64,000 nucleotides of DNA from CAIVAT01 sp964473485 (GCA_964473485.1 CAYYPH010000001.1:124001-188000); one strand, 5' to 3'; shown: positions 16,479 through 25,906, counted from the first letter of the stretch. Notes: generated by a model from the letters alone, not told the origin. Translations and numbers: made by a program.

Positions 16479-17519
16479 ATGGAGAAAACTGTATATAGCT
16501 TGGAAAATAACGATTTCAGGGCCATATCCCGACATTTTGAACAACCGCAGAAGGTCCTGATTACCACCCATACAAACCCCGACGGCGATGCCATTGGGGC
16601 CAGTCTTGCACTGGCCAGATACCTTTCTGCAAAACACCATTCGGTGCACGTGATAATCCCTGATCCCTATCCTGATTTCCTGGCATGGATGCCGGGCTGC
16701 GAGGATATCCTGGTCTACTCGCGTGATTCGCAACGCTGTGAGGATGTCATCGCCGGAGCTGAATTGATCGTTGCCGCAGACTATAACAATTTCAGCAGGA
16801 TCAACAACGCCGCACCCTCGGTGCGCAAATCTTCAGCCATCAAGATACTGATCGATCATCACCTCTATCCTTCCGATGAATTTTCGCTGTTCTATTCCAC
16901 CCCGGATGTTTCTTCTACTTCGGAACTTGTGTATGACCTGATGGAAGCAAGCGGCGACAAGCACTTGATAGATAAAGAGATAGCTGAATGCATCTACACC
17001 GGGATCATTACCGATACCGGTTCGCTCAGCTATTCATGCAACCACGTTAAAACCTACCTGATCATTGCCGAACTTTTCAGGATTGGGATCGACGGCGAAC
17101 ATCTTCACCGGATGATCTACGATACCTATTCCGAAAGCCGGCTGCGTTTGCTCGGTTATTCCATCAGCGATCAGCTGGTGGTCCTTCCGGAGTATCACAC
17201 GGCTTACATCACCCTGTCTGCCTCCGACCTTGAACGGTTTAATCACCAGATAGGCGACACAGAAGGCATTGTGAACTATGCCCTCTCCATCAAGGATATC
17301 AATCTTGCCGCTCTTTTTATGGAAAGGGATGATTATGTGAAGGTTTCGTTCAGGTCGAAAGGCAACTTTTCGGTTGAACGGATATCCAGGGATTTTTTCG
17401 ATGGCGGCGGGCACCGGAATGCGGCAGGAGCCAATTGTTATATTCCGCTTGAGGTCACCGTACAAAAATTTCTTTCCTTGCTGCCGCAATTCAAAGACCG
17501 GTTGTCGACAGTTTATTGA
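16479..17519 (+). CDS. DHH-family phosphoesterase (NrnA-like)
   Basis: The 346-residue protein has both domains of the DHH/DHHA1 phosphoesterases: an N-terminal DHH domain with THTNPDGDAIGASLALARYL, AADYNNFSRIN and the DHH triplet in LIDHHLYPS, GIITDTGSLSYSCN, and a C-terminal DHHA1 domain with GGGHRNAAGAN. NrnA-type members degrade nanoRNA/pApA-like short nucleotides; the same fold serves c-di-AMP hydrolases, so the exact substrate is inferred. It is cytoplasmic. ATG 16479 is the only good start, although a -7-like box lies immediately before it. The next gene begins 16 bases downstream, so they may be co-transcribed. Confidence 0.9.
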   Translation: MEKTVYSLENNDFRAISRHFEQPQKVLITTHTNPDGDAIGASLALARYLSAKHHSVHVIIPDPYPDFLAWMPGCEDILVYSRDSQRCEDVIAGAELIVAADYNNFSRINNAAPSVRKSSAIKILIDHHLYPSDEFSLFYSTPDVSSTSELVYDLMEASGDKHLIDKEIAECIYTGIITDTGSLSYSCNHVKTYLIIAELFRIGIDGEHLHRMIYDTYSESRLRLLGYSISDQLVVLPEYHTAYITLSASDLERFNHQIGDTEGIVNYALSIKDINLAALFMERDDYVKVSFRSKGNFSVERISRDFFDGGGHRNAAGANCYIPLEVTVQKFLSLLPQFKDRLSTVY

Positions 17520-17535
17520 TTATGAGTCATTCACG

Positions 17536-18096
17536 ATGAATGCTTCGATGATTATTCGCTTCCTGGGATATTTTTTACCGGTATTCACACTCCTCTTTAC
17601 CGCATGCTCCAATGAACAGCGGGAGGTGCAAACCACCGGAAACTTCAGCCTTCTGGATGATTCTGTGGTAAATTACAACCGGAAAATGGTAGAGATCGAA
17701 TCGCAGGAGATTGCCGATTTTCTGAAACGTTATCGCTGGAACGTTGAAGTTACGAAGACAGGTCTGCGGTATCTGATCATGAAGCAGGGCAGGGGAGACG
17801 TTCCCATGCCGAGAGATGAAGTGGAAATTGCTTACGAAACCAGGCTGTTGAGCGGTGAGGTGGTGGAACAGGTAAAACCTGGTGCGCCCTTGAGGTTCAG
17901 GATCGGCACAGGAAAAGTACCCAACGGGCTTGAAGAGGGGTTAATGCTGATGACCACCGGCGCCCATGCCAAACTGGTCGTTCCTTCGCACCTTGCTTTC
18001 GGACTTCTGGGCGATTTTAAAGCTATTCCGAACAGGGCGGTTCTTGTATATGATGTAGAATTGCTGAAAATATTCAGATCAGTGATGAAAAAATGA
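17536..18096 (+). CDS. FKBP-type peptidyl-prolyl isomerase lipoprotein (GldI-like)
   Basis: The 186-residue product starts MNASMIIRFLGYFLPVF and has a lipobox ending LFTACS (Cys at about 26), so it is a lipoprotein. The C-terminal half is a single FKBP domain: GLRYLIMKQGRG, EVEIAYETRLLSG, GLEEGLMLMTTGAHAKLVVPSHLAFG and VLVYDVELLKI. Several aromatic positions of the FKBP active site are substituted, so activity is uncertain. Its small lipoprotein-FKBP format resembles GldI of gliding Bacteroidota. ATG 17536 is chosen because it gives an intact signal peptide; a longer frame from 17374 overlaps the DHH gene. It precedes a second, larger FKBP gene. Confidence 0.85.
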   Translation: MNASMIIRFLGYFLPVFTLLFTACSNEQREVQTTGNFSLLDDSVVNYNRKMVEIESQEIADFLKRYRWNVEVTKTGLRYLIMKQGRGDVPMPRDEVEIAYETRLLSGEVVEQVKPGAPLRFRIGTGKVPNGLEEGLMLMTTGAHAKLVVPSHLAFGLLGDFKAIPNRAVLVYDVELLKIFRSVMKK

Positions 18097-18131
18097 AACC
18101 CTGAACACTATTTTAACGTACTAATTTAACG

Positions 18132-18139
18132 TACTTTTG
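18132..18139 (+). promoter_or_regulatory. -7 promoter box for the FKBP/T9SS gene group
   Basis: TACTTTTG lies 51 bases before the ATG at 18191. It overlaps the second copy of an 11-base direct repeat TTTAACGTACT (18112-18122 and 18125-18135). Confidence 0.5.
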
Positions 18140-18190
18140 TAAATCAAATCAAACAATCAATCAATTAAATAATTACATTTAAACCGTAAC

Positions 18191-19498
18191 ATGCAAATTA
18201 TGAAAAAAGTTGTTGTGAATCCGTTGGTAATGGTGATGTTGCTTGCTCTTACAATGCTGGCCTGTTCTTCGAAGTACGCGGGCTATGATAAAACCGATAC
18301 CGGGCTGTACTACAAGATACACAAAGTGGGGACCGATACCGTAAAGGCTAAAATAGGTGATTTTGTTTCGCTTACAATGCGTTATACCTACAAAGATTCC
18401 GTGTTGTTCGACAGCCAGAAGGCCATGGGCAGCCCGGTCAGATTCCAGGTTCCACCATCCGATTTCAAAGGCGACATCTATGAGGGCATCCGTATGCTTG
18501 CAGCAGGCGACAGTGCATCTTTTATCATCAACGCCGATTCACTTTTCACCAAGACCTTCAGGCAACCATCGCGTCCGCAGTTTATCGACAGTAACAGTGT
18601 GGTCTATTTTTATGTCACTATGATCTCTGTTGAGTCGCCGCAGAAAATGAAAGATAACGAGGAAGTTCTGCTGAAAAAATACATTGATGAAAAGAAAATT
18701 ACCGTAATGCCTTCCCAATCAGGACTTTATTTCATCGAAACCCTTGCCGGTAAAGGCGCCAGGGTTGATTCCGGGTCGTGGGTGAAAGTCCATTTCAAAG
18801 TATCAATGATCGATGGCAAGCAAATCTTTTCGACCTATGACCGGGAGGAACCGATGGAATTCGAGTACGGGCAGCGTTTCGATACCCCCGGATTTGAAGA
18901 AGGGATCGGTAAGATGATGAAAGGCGGCAAGGCAACACTTGTCGTACCGTCGGCCATTGCATTCGGCGAACAGGGCCGTGGCGCCATGGTTCCGCCCTAT
19001 TCAACCATCGTTTATGATGTGGAGATCGTGGATGTGATGTCGAAGGCAGATCATGAAAAGCAGATCGCAAACAAACAGAAGGAGGAAAAAATGAAACTGG
19101 AAAACAACAAGAAACAGGAGACTGATTTAATGAAGAAGTATCTCAAGGACAACAACATAAATACAAAACCCACGGCCAGCGGCCTGATCTATATTGAAAA
19201 GGTGAAAGGCACCGGAACCCGGGCCGTAGCCGGTAAAAAGGTGAAGGTACACTACACCGGAACGTTGCTCAACGGAACCAAATTCGACTCGTCACGCGAC
19301 CGCAATGAGCCGTTCGAGTTCACCCTTGGCCAGGGTCAGGTCATCAAGGGCTGGGATGAAGGGATTGCCCTGATGAACGTTGGCGGTAAAGCCACCCTGG
19401 TCATACCCTCGACCATTGCCTATGGCGACCGTGACATGGGTACCATTCCGCCTTATTCAACCCTGGTATTTGATGTCGAATTAATGGATGTAAAATAA
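18191..19498 (+). CDS. triple-domain FKBP-type peptidyl-prolyl isomerase lipoprotein
   Basis: The 435-residue product has a lipobox ending LTMLACSS (Cys about 25). Three FKBP-like domains follow: about 35-150 (degenerate, DFVSLTMRYTY and GIRMLAAGDSASFII), about 165-285 (WVKVHFKVSMIDG, GFEEGIGKMMKGGKATLVVPS), and about 325-435, the most canonical one (KVKVHYTGTLLNGTKFDSS, GWDEGIALMNVGGKATLVIP, AYGDRDMGTIPPYSTLVFDVEL). A lysine-rich helical linker (about 285-320) joins the last two. It probably acts as a periplasmic or outer-membrane-attached foldase. A second in-frame ATG at 18200 is an alternative start. A T9SS-type gene begins 12 bases downstream. Confidence 0.9.
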   Translation: MQIMKKVVVNPLVMVMLLALTMLACSSKYAGYDKTDTGLYYKIHKVGTDTVKAKIGDFVSLTMRYTYKDSVLFDSQKAMGSPVRFQVPPSDFKGDIYEGIRMLAAGDSASFIINADSLFTKTFRQPSRPQFIDSNSVVYFYVTMISVESPQKMKDNEEVLLKKYIDEKKITVMPSQSGLYFIETLAGKGARVDSGSWVKVHFKVSMIDGKQIFSTYDREEPMEFEYGQRFDTPGFEEGIGKMMKGGKATLVVPSAIAFGEQGRGAMVPPYSTIVYDVEIVDVMSKADHEKQIANKQKEEKMKLENNKKQETDLMKKYLKDNNINTKPTASGLIYIEKVKGTGTRAVAGKKVKVHYTGTLLNGTKFDSSRDRNEPFEFTLGQGQVIKGWDEGIALMNVGGKATLVIPSTIAYGDRDMGTIPPYSTLVFDVELMDVK

Positions 19499-19510
19499 CT
19501 AACACCTGGC

Positions 19511-20560
19511 ATGTTGAAAAACCTGGCTTCAATTCTGGTAATCTTTTTGCTTACCGTTCAAACGGGAAAGGCGGAACTGATCGTGAACTTTTCGGCCGAC
19601 AGGGTATGTTTGGGCAGTGTGACAACACTGATCAACCGGTCGGTGATCATGGACGACAGTGTTCAGTACATTCTCTGGGATTTGAACGGTGATGGCAAAT
19701 TTGATGAAGGATTCGGCCAGGATACCATCCAGAAATATTTCGATTTTGCCGGGACCCATGAGGTCGGCCTCAAAATAATCACCTTTGGCGGCGATGCCAA
19801 AGCCATTTACAAACTGGTTTATGTTGGCGAAATCAGGGCTGATTTTACCTTCGTAACAGGCTGTATGTACCAACCCATACAGTTTACCGATCAGGCTTAC
19901 GTTAGTGGCGATCAGATTGCCGGCTACCTTTGGGATTTCGGCGATGGAACAGCTACGAGCAATCAACGCAATCCCATCCACCAGTTCGCATCTTCGGGTG
20001 GTTTTACGGTTAAGCAGGTCGTTACCACACTCTCAGGCTGCAAAGATTCCACCACCCGGGTTGTCACCATCGGCAACCAGGTGGTGGTCGATCTTCAGTT
20101 CTACGGCGATACGGTGCTTGTGAAAGGTGACAGTGTTGTGGCCTATGTACCAAATAGCTACGACAGCGTGTTGTGGTCGACCGGTGCGAAAACGACCTCC
20201 ATTGTCATTAAAACAACCGGCTATTTCTGGATCAGGGCTTACAAGGGGGGCTGTTACGCCGACAAAAGCTTCAGCGTGCTGGTTGAAGAGTACGGTTCGG
20301 AGCCGGTCATCATGACCATGATCACCCCCAATGGCGACGGAATGAATGATTACTGGCAGATCCTTAACTTATACAAGGTGGGACCGTGCGAGGTGAGCGT
20401 CTATAACCGCTACGGCGAGCGTGTATTGTCGTCAACCTCCTACAACAACGACTGGGACGGCATATATAAAGGTAAACTGTTGCCCAATGATACCTACTAC
20501 TTCAATGTACGATGTGTCAATTCTGATATGATTAAGGGAACTGTAAATATTCTGAAATGA
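19511..20560 (+). CDS. PKD-domain secreted protein with type B T9SS (gliding-type) C-terminal domain
   Basis: The 349-residue product has a signal peptide (about 1-21), an N-terminal beta domain with ILWDLNGDGKFDEGF, a PKD domain at about 110-185 (GYLWDFGDGTATSNQRNP), a further Ig-like segment (VLWSTGAKTTSIVIK), and from about 265 the gliding-motility-type C-terminal domain: ITPNGDGMNDYWQI, VSVYNRYGERVLSS, WDGIYKGKLLPNDTYYF. This type B domain directs export by the type IX system and generally depends on a PorP/SprF partner. The next gene encodes exactly such a partner and overlaps by 4 bases (20557-20560). Confidence 0.9.
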   Translation: MLKNLASILVIFLLTVQTGKAELIVNFSADRVCLGSVTTLINRSVIMDDSVQYILWDLNGDGKFDEGFGQDTIQKYFDFAGTHEVGLKIITFGGDAKAIYKLVYVGEIRADFTFVTGCMYQPIQFTDQAYVSGDQIAGYLWDFGDGTATSNQRNPIHQFASSGGFTVKQVVTTLSGCKDSTTRVVTIGNQVVVDLQFYGDTVLVKGDSVVAYVPNSYDSVLWSTGAKTTSIVIKTTGYFWIRAYKGGCYADKSFSVLVEEYGSEPVIMTMITPNGDGMNDYWQILNLYKVGPCEVSVYNRYGERVLSSTSYNNDWDGIYKGKLLPNDTYYFNVRCVNSDMIKGTVNILK

Positions 20561-21498
20561 GAAAAATACTGGCCACCGTTATCCTCATTGCCGGGTTTTT
20601 ACAGGCTGTGCACGCCCAGCAGATGCCTTTTCCCGACACCTACCTGGTCAATCCAGCCTCACTGGCTCCCTCTTTTACCGGGAAGACCTATCCTTTTCAG
20701 GCATATGTCACTTACCGCAGCGAGTGGACCGGAATTACGGGAGCTCCAATGCTGGGAAACATTTACCTGGACGGGAAACTTGGGAAAAAGATGGGTATCG
20801 GGGGAAGTTTCCAGATGAGCAAAGCGGGAATTTACCGCAATTTTACGATTAACCTTGATTACGCCTACCATCTGCAGGTTGCACGGGATCATTTCATCGG
20901 TTTCGGGCTCAACGGCACCTTTTACCAGAATTCAGTGGATCTCTCCGACCTTGTGGTCAGCGATCCTTACGATCCGATGATATACAACAAGGACAAGAGC
21001 ACCGAGAGCTACTTCAATGTCGGAGCCAGCCTTTTGTATAACTGGAAGGATTTCAATTTCTGCCTTGCGTTTCCCATGATCATCAATACGAAGTCGTTGT
21101 ATATGGATACGTTATACGACAACGTCCTCATCATGAACCGCAATTTCCTGGTGTATAGCAATTACACGGCTGGCCTGGGCGAAGGGTGGAAGATGAAGTT
21201 TGACTTGTTATTCAGGAAGGGGTTAAGCATGCCGTGGACCTTCGATGCCGGCGTCACAGTGATGTACGATGACAGTTACTGGGCCGGCGTATTGTACCGG
21301 AAGAACAATATTTTCGGCGTTTCGGCGGGACTCGCCATCATACACACCATCCTGCTGAACTATACCTACGAATTTTCGGGTTCAGCCATGGGAGGCAAAA
21401 GCGGCGGCACGCATGAGATCACACTCGGATGCAGGATCGGTTCCCCTTCAACCAAAACCACCAAGGCGACTTTGCAAATTAAAGAGTATGACAGGTAA
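20557..21498 (+). CDS. PorP/SprF family type IX secretion outer membrane protein
   Basis: The 313-residue protein has a signal peptide (MRKILATVILIAGFLQAVHA) followed by the PorP/SprF opening QQMPFPDTYLVNPASLAPSF and repeated beta strands such as FQAYVTYRSEWTGITGAP, KMGIGGSFQMSKAGIYR and HFIGFGLNGTFYQNSVDL, consistent with an outer membrane beta-barrel. SprF-type proteins are needed for secretion or surface attachment of partners with type B C-terminal domains. Its start overlaps the stop of the preceding type B protein, so the pair is almost certainly co-translated. The next gene starts 11 bases before its stop. Confidence 0.9.
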   Translation: MRKILATVILIAGFLQAVHAQQMPFPDTYLVNPASLAPSFTGKTYPFQAYVTYRSEWTGITGAPMLGNIYLDGKLGKKMGIGGSFQMSKAGIYRNFTINLDYAYHLQVARDHFIGFGLNGTFYQNSVDLSDLVVSDPYDPMIYNKDKSTESYFNVGASLLYNWKDFNFCLAFPMIINTKSLYMDTLYDNVLIMNRNFLVYSNYTAGLGEGWKMKFDLLFRKGLSMPWTFDAGVTVMYDDSYWAGVLYRKNNIFGVSAGLAIIHTILLNYTYEFSGSAMGGKSGGTHEITLGCRIGSPSTKTTKATLQIKEYDR

Positions 21499-24400
21499 GT
21501 ATCACATATCAGGCCGGAAGAAATTCAGCTTCAGCGAGGCCACCAGGCGCGTATTTCTTTGCGTTTTTCTTGTTTCAGTCTGGTTGACCAGCTTCAGCCA
21601 GAATACCTCCAAAACCGGAGGAATCGCCTTCAGGATCGACGACAATCCGGCCCTAGCGCAGCTTAACTCACTGGATAGCTTGTTCCGTTTGCACCAAAAG
21701 ACGTTTTCGCTGGCCATCACCCCGTGGTCATTGCCTCTTTCGCCCGATTATGTCGACCGGCTTAAAGAATTTTCAGCCTATGGCCATGAGGTCATGGACA
21801 ATACCCCCACCCACAACACCCATTATTTCTCGCTACTTAACATTCAGGATACCAGCTTGTTCGTGAACGAATGGGGAGTCGATCATTTCAATGGTCAGCA
21901 GGTTTGTCTCAAATATACCTCCATCGATCTTTCGACACCCCATGGTGAAGGACCGCTCAACATTGCCGGCAACCTGGTGATCAGCGCCAATCCCGGCGAA
22001 TTTTCCGATCTGAACGGGAATCCATATTTCTTTGCCATTTACATCCAGTTCATGGATAAACCCTACCTCTGGTACGATCTGAAGAACATAAATCCAAATG
22101 ACCCCGACTCGCTGAGGGTGAAATCTTTCTGGGGAGAACCGGTTGATCTGGGCACGCATTGGTGGTTCAATTACAAAAAACTCACCCAGCGTGACGTTTA
22201 CATGCATCCTTCGGCCATTACCCTGCTTGGCCGTTGGTCGCAAACGCTTTTCAGCAATCTTGGCATCGACGTTCCTGCCACCTGGGTTCATCCTGCCGGG
22301 CAAATGCCCTGGCTCAATGCCTTCGAGGTGAAGTCGAACCTCGGCGATTCGCTGGGTTACCGCGCCGGGACGAATTTTGCCAATGCCGCCTATTTCTGTT
22401 ACAATGAGGCCAATCCCGGGATGATGAAGCAGTTTGCCCTGCAATCAGGCGATATCTCCATCGAAAACCAGTATTTCAGCTGGAACAAGCCGAAGATCGC
22501 CGATGCCTTTGCCAAGCATTTTGTAAAAGTTGATCTTTCTTATCTCCAGGCCCCCCTTGGAGGATGGAATGCTTACCTGCAGCGGGTCGACAGTCTTCTC
22601 ACTTGGTGTTCGGCGAACCAGATACCGGTAAAGACCATCGGGAACTGGAGCGGGTTGGTTTTTGACAGCCTTCCAAACCGTGGAGTGAATATCTTCCCGA
22701 AGCTGAACGCCGATCTTGATGGTGACGGTTTTCCTGATGGTTACGACCAGGACACAGTAAACCTTAAGGGTGTTTTCAATCCTGCCGACGGGGTGGCGGC
22801 CAGTGGCGGCAAATGTTTCGAAATTGACACAACAGGCAGTGTTTGTCGCATCAGCATGCTCGGCGGCATTGAGAAAGGCAACAATAAGTTTTCAATCTGG
22901 CTGAAGCGCACGGGAACCGACAGCACCGATGTAAATGTTGAAATGTTGTTCCCGGAGACAGGTACCAGCCAGACCCTTGTTTTTCCGGTCGATTCCAACC
23001 AGTGGGGACACCAATTCCAGGTCGTCAGCGTTCCTGCAAATGCCTCCCTGGTCAATATACTGATTAAAAGCACCGGACAGCATTCCGACACAATAAGAAT
23101 CAGCGGAATGGATATTCGCTCGTCGGGTTTTCTAACCGAAACCGAATATCCTGACCAGGTCGTTGAAGCCACGTCCCAATTTGTTAATGTTGATCTGAAC
23201 CAACTTGTCAATGACTCGGTCTATTCGCCGGCGGAGGTTACGTGGTCGGTCAGACCTGCCGACACCATGCAGCTGAAAGTGCTGACCGGCAATATCCTGC
23301 AGATACTCAAGCCGGCTTCTTTCTGGTCGGGTAAAGACAGCACATACGTTGTTGCAATGGGGCCGGAGGGTCTCTCCGACAGCTGTTTTATGCGTTTCAT
23401 TTCAAACCCGCTTGAAGTTGGATGCAGCGGTGTGCCGGTAACCCTTACACTACTTGATACGCTGAGCAATGACGTGATCAGGTGGTCGTCGGTGCCGTTT
23501 GATTCAACATTCACCGATACGACCATCTACAATCCCACCGTTGCCCCGCTGGTGACAACACTATACAAGGTGGTTTGCATCAATCCGTTGGGTAACATCA
23601 ACAGGGACAGTATTTTATTGACCAGGTTCCCATTCCCCGACCCGCATCTTCCGGCCGACACGGCAATCTGTAAAGGCGACAGCGTGAAACTCACCGCGGC
23701 CGAAGGGGTGCGATTCCTCTGGAGTACGGGCGATACCACCGCTTCAATCACGGTCAGTCCGCTTGAAAATACCACCTATTCGGTGGTGGTTGAAAACGAG
23801 TATGAATGTTCCATGGCCGACAGTACGCTGGTAACGGTCGCCGACAAACCCGTGGTGAACATCTGGGGATTGCGGACAGCATATTGCGTCAACGACTGGT
23901 CTACTACCGTGGTAGGGTCACCTCCCGGTGGTGTGCTCGGGGCTACTTCGGGACTGATAGGTAACCAGTTTTATCCCGACAAGGCCATGATAGGCGTCAA
24001 TAAGGTTTGGTACACCTATATCAGCGAAACCGGTTGCGGAAATTCCGACACAATTACCGTGAACGTTTACGATCTGCCACGTATCCAGCCACTTCCCGAC
24101 TCAACGCTGTGTGCCGGGAAGTCGATCATTCTGCATGCCGGGCCGGGATTCGATAATTACCAATGGTCGACCGGATCCACCGATTCGCTGGTGTCGGTTG
24201 ATACAACCGGGCACGGAGCCGGCCTGTTGCCTGTTTGGGTGTATGTAACAAAAAACGGTTGTGCCTCAAAGGATACAGCATTGATTACTTTCGTGGTTTG
24301 TCCGGGCATGGATGACAATCCGCTCGCAAACCGTTACCTGATCTATCCCAATCCCGTTTCGAGCGGAATTACCATCAGGGTAAGATCGGGTGAAAGCGAC

Positions 24401-24565
24401 AGGATAGAGGTTAAAGTGATCGGATCAACCGGGGTTATCAGGAAGCAGACCGGCTTCGAAGGAGTCTCCCATGAGATGGAGCTGAACGATCTGATCCCCG
24501 GGGTGTATATTTTGCGGATTACCAAGGGGGAACAGTTCATCGACTATAAATTCATCAAGCTTTAA
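21488..24565 (+). CDS. large secreted protein: polysaccharide-deacetylase-like domain, Ig-like repeats, T9SS sorting domain
   Basis: The 1025-residue product starts at ATG 21488, overlapping the PorP/SprF gene by 11 bases; a signal sequence ends near LTSFSQ (about residue 38). The N-terminal 400 residues look like a polysaccharide-deacetylase/TIM-barrel fold: GIAFRIDDNPALAQ (paired acidic metal ligands) and EVMDNTPTHNTHYF, which resembles the HxxxH ligand motif. A beta-sandwich (about 440-560) and Ig-like modules follow (AICKGDSVKLTAAEG, LCAGKSIILHAGPG). The final 80 residues are a type A sorting domain (YLIYPNPVSSGITI, DLIPGVYILRI). A cell-surface carbohydrate-active role is likely; the substrate is unknown. 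Its stop overlaps the convergent kinase gene by 4 bases. Confidence 0.82.
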   Translation: MTGKYHISGRKKFSFSEATRRVFLCVFLVSVWLTSFSQNTSKTGGIAFRIDDNPALAQLNSLDSLFRLHQKTFSLAITPWSLPLSPDYVDRLKEFSAYGHEVMDNTPTHNTHYFSLLNIQDTSLFVNEWGVDHFNGQQVCLKYTSIDLSTPHGEGPLNIAGNLVISANPGEFSDLNGNPYFFAIYIQFMDKPYLWYDLKNINPNDPDSLRVKSFWGEPVDLGTHWWFNYKKLTQRDVYMHPSAITLLGRWSQTLFSNLGIDVPATWVHPAGQMPWLNAFEVKSNLGDSLGYRAGTNFANAAYFCYNEANPGMMKQFALQSGDISIENQYFSWNKPKIADAFAKHFVKVDLSYLQAPLGGWNAYLQRVDSLLTWCSANQIPVKTIGNWSGLVFDSLPNRGVNIFPKLNADLDGDGFPDGYDQDTVNLKGVFNPADGVAASGGKCFEIDTTGSVCRISMLGGIEKGNNKFSIWLKRTGTDSTDVNVEMLFPETGTSQTLVFPVDSNQWGHQFQVVSVPANASLVNILIKSTGQHSDTIRISGMDIRSSGFLTETEYPDQVVEATSQFVNVDLNQLVNDSVYSPAEVTWSVRPADTMQLKVLTGNILQILKPASFWSGKDSTYVVAMGPEGLSDSCFMRFISNPLEVGCSGVPVTLTLLDTLSNDVIRWSSVPFDSTFTDTTIYNPTVAPLVTTLYKVVCINPLGNINRDSILLTRFPFPDPHLPADTAICKGDSVKLTAAEGVRFLWSTGDTTASITVSPLENTTYSVVVENEYECSMADSTLVTVADKPVVNIWGLRTAYCVNDWSTTVVGSPPGGVLGATSGLIGNQFYPDKAMIGVNKVWYTYISETGCGNSDTITVNVYDLPRIQPLPDSTLCAGKSIILHAGPGFDNYQWSTGSTDSLVSVDTTGHGAGLLPVWVYVTKNGCASKDTALITFVVCPGMDDNPLANRYLIYPNPVSSGITIRVRSGESDRIEVKVIGSTGVIRKQTGFEGVSHEMELNDLIPGVYILRITKGEQFIDYKFIKL

Positions 24566-25905
24566 TCCCATGCAAAGCTTTCGAGGATCGCGATTAGGTC
24601 GGCAGGCCTGTAAGGCTTTGCCAGGTATTCGTCCATTCCTGCGGCGATGCATTTCTCACGGTCGGTAACCATTACATGGGCCGTAACCGCAACGATCTTA
24701 ATCCTTTTTCCGCCGCTTTCAAGGCTCCTGATCACCTTTGTGGCCTCGATCCCGTCCATGATGGGCATGGCTATGTCCATCAGGATCAGATCGTACTGGT
24801 TCTGTTTGAATTTCTCCACGGCAACCTTTCCGTTCTCGGCGATGTCGACCGTATGGCCTGCACGCTGAAGGCTGGTCTTGGCAAATTTCTGATTCAGCAT
24901 GTTGTCCTCCACGAGGAGAATGTGCAGTGATCTCAGCTTCTTTTGCCCGGTCATAATCCCGGTCTGCATGTTGCGGGTCAGATTTTCATCACAATTCTGA
25001 AATGCCAGTGTAAACCAGAAAGTTGATCCTTTCCCTTTTTCGCTGATCACCCCGATGGCCCCATTCATCAGTTCGGTAAGGTGCTTTGAAATGGATAAAC
25101 CAAGACCTGTCCCCTCAAACCGTTGAATCAGCGGGTTCTCAAGCTGGGCAAATTCATTGAACAGGTTTGTTTGTTCCTCAGGGGAGATCCCGATACCTGT
25201 GTCGGTGACATCGAACTTAAGGAGTACCGTATCTTCGGGAATGGTTTGATGGTTTCTGAACGGAGGCGGCAGAAAAACCGTATAGCGAGGGTTATCTATC
25301 TGCGCCTGCCCAATGGTTTCCACCGAAATCTCCACATGACCCTCATGGGTGAATTTAATGGCATTGTTGGCAAGGTTGATAAGGATCTGTCTTAACCGGC
25401 CGGCATCACCGCTTACAGATGAAGGCACCGTAGACTGGATGCGCGAATAAAGGTCGATTCCTTTACCTTTGGCTTTGAAGGACAATAATTTGATAATCTG
25501 CTGGATTTCTTCGTGAAGCAGAAAGGGTTTCTGTATGAGTTTGAGCTGTCCGGCTTCAATTCTCGAAAGATCGAGAATATCGTTGATGATGGCCAAAAGG
25601 TTGACACTGGATATGTTAATGATCTCTAACAGTTCCAGCTGCTCGGCCGTAAGCTCTGTCTGGCTTAGCACGTTGTAAATCCCGATGATGCTGTTCATCG
25701 GTGTTCTGATTTCGTGGCTCATGTTGGCCAGGAACATCGTTTTCGACTTGTTGGCAGCCTCCGCCGCCTGTTTTGCCTCCATAAGTTCTTTCAGGAAGAT
25801 CGCATGCGCTGCCTGGCTGATGCTGTTTTTCCTGATCTCCTCCAACTCAGTTTCCAGCTCCGCAATGCGACTCTTTAAACCGTTGATAATGTCCGCTGGT
25901 TCCAT
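24562..25905 (-). CDS. soluble hybrid histidine kinase/response regulator without sensor domain
   Basis: The 447-residue protein starts MEPADIINGLKSRIAELE at ATG 25905, one base after the stop of the preceding kinase gene. It has a short coiled coil (about 5-50), a HisKA domain with His64 in NMSHEIRTPMNSIIG, a HATPase domain (NAIKFTHEG, DTGIGISPEEQ, GTGLGLSISKHL) and a C-terminal receiver with phosphoacceptor Asp in LILMDIAMPIMDG and the conserved lysine in LAKPYRP. No transmembrane or PAS/GAF domain is present. It is the last gene of the long polysaccharide gene run and may receive or relay a signal with its neighbour. Confidence 0.9.
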   Translation of the reverse strand: MEPADIINGLKSRIAELETELEEIRKNSISQAAHAIFLKELMEAKQAAEAANKSKTMFLANMSHEIRTPMNSIIGIYNVLSQTELTAEQLELLEIINISSVNLLAIINDILDLSRIEAGQLKLIQKPFLLHEEIQQIIKLLSFKAKGKGIDLYSRIQSTVPSSVSGDAGRLRQILINLANNAIKFTHEGHVEISVETIGQAQIDNPRYTVFLPPPFRNHQTIPEDTVLLKFDVTDTGIGISPEEQTNLFNEFAQLENPLIQRFEGTGLGLSISKHLTELMNGAIGVISEKGKGSTFWFTLAFQNCDENLTRNMQTGIMTGQKKLRSLHILLVEDNMLNQKFAKTSLQRAGHTVDIAENGKVAVEKFKQNQYDLILMDIAMPIMDGIEATKVIRSLESGGKRIKIVAVTAHVMVTDREKCIAAGMDEYLAKPYRPADLIAILESFAWD

Positions 25906-25906
25906 T

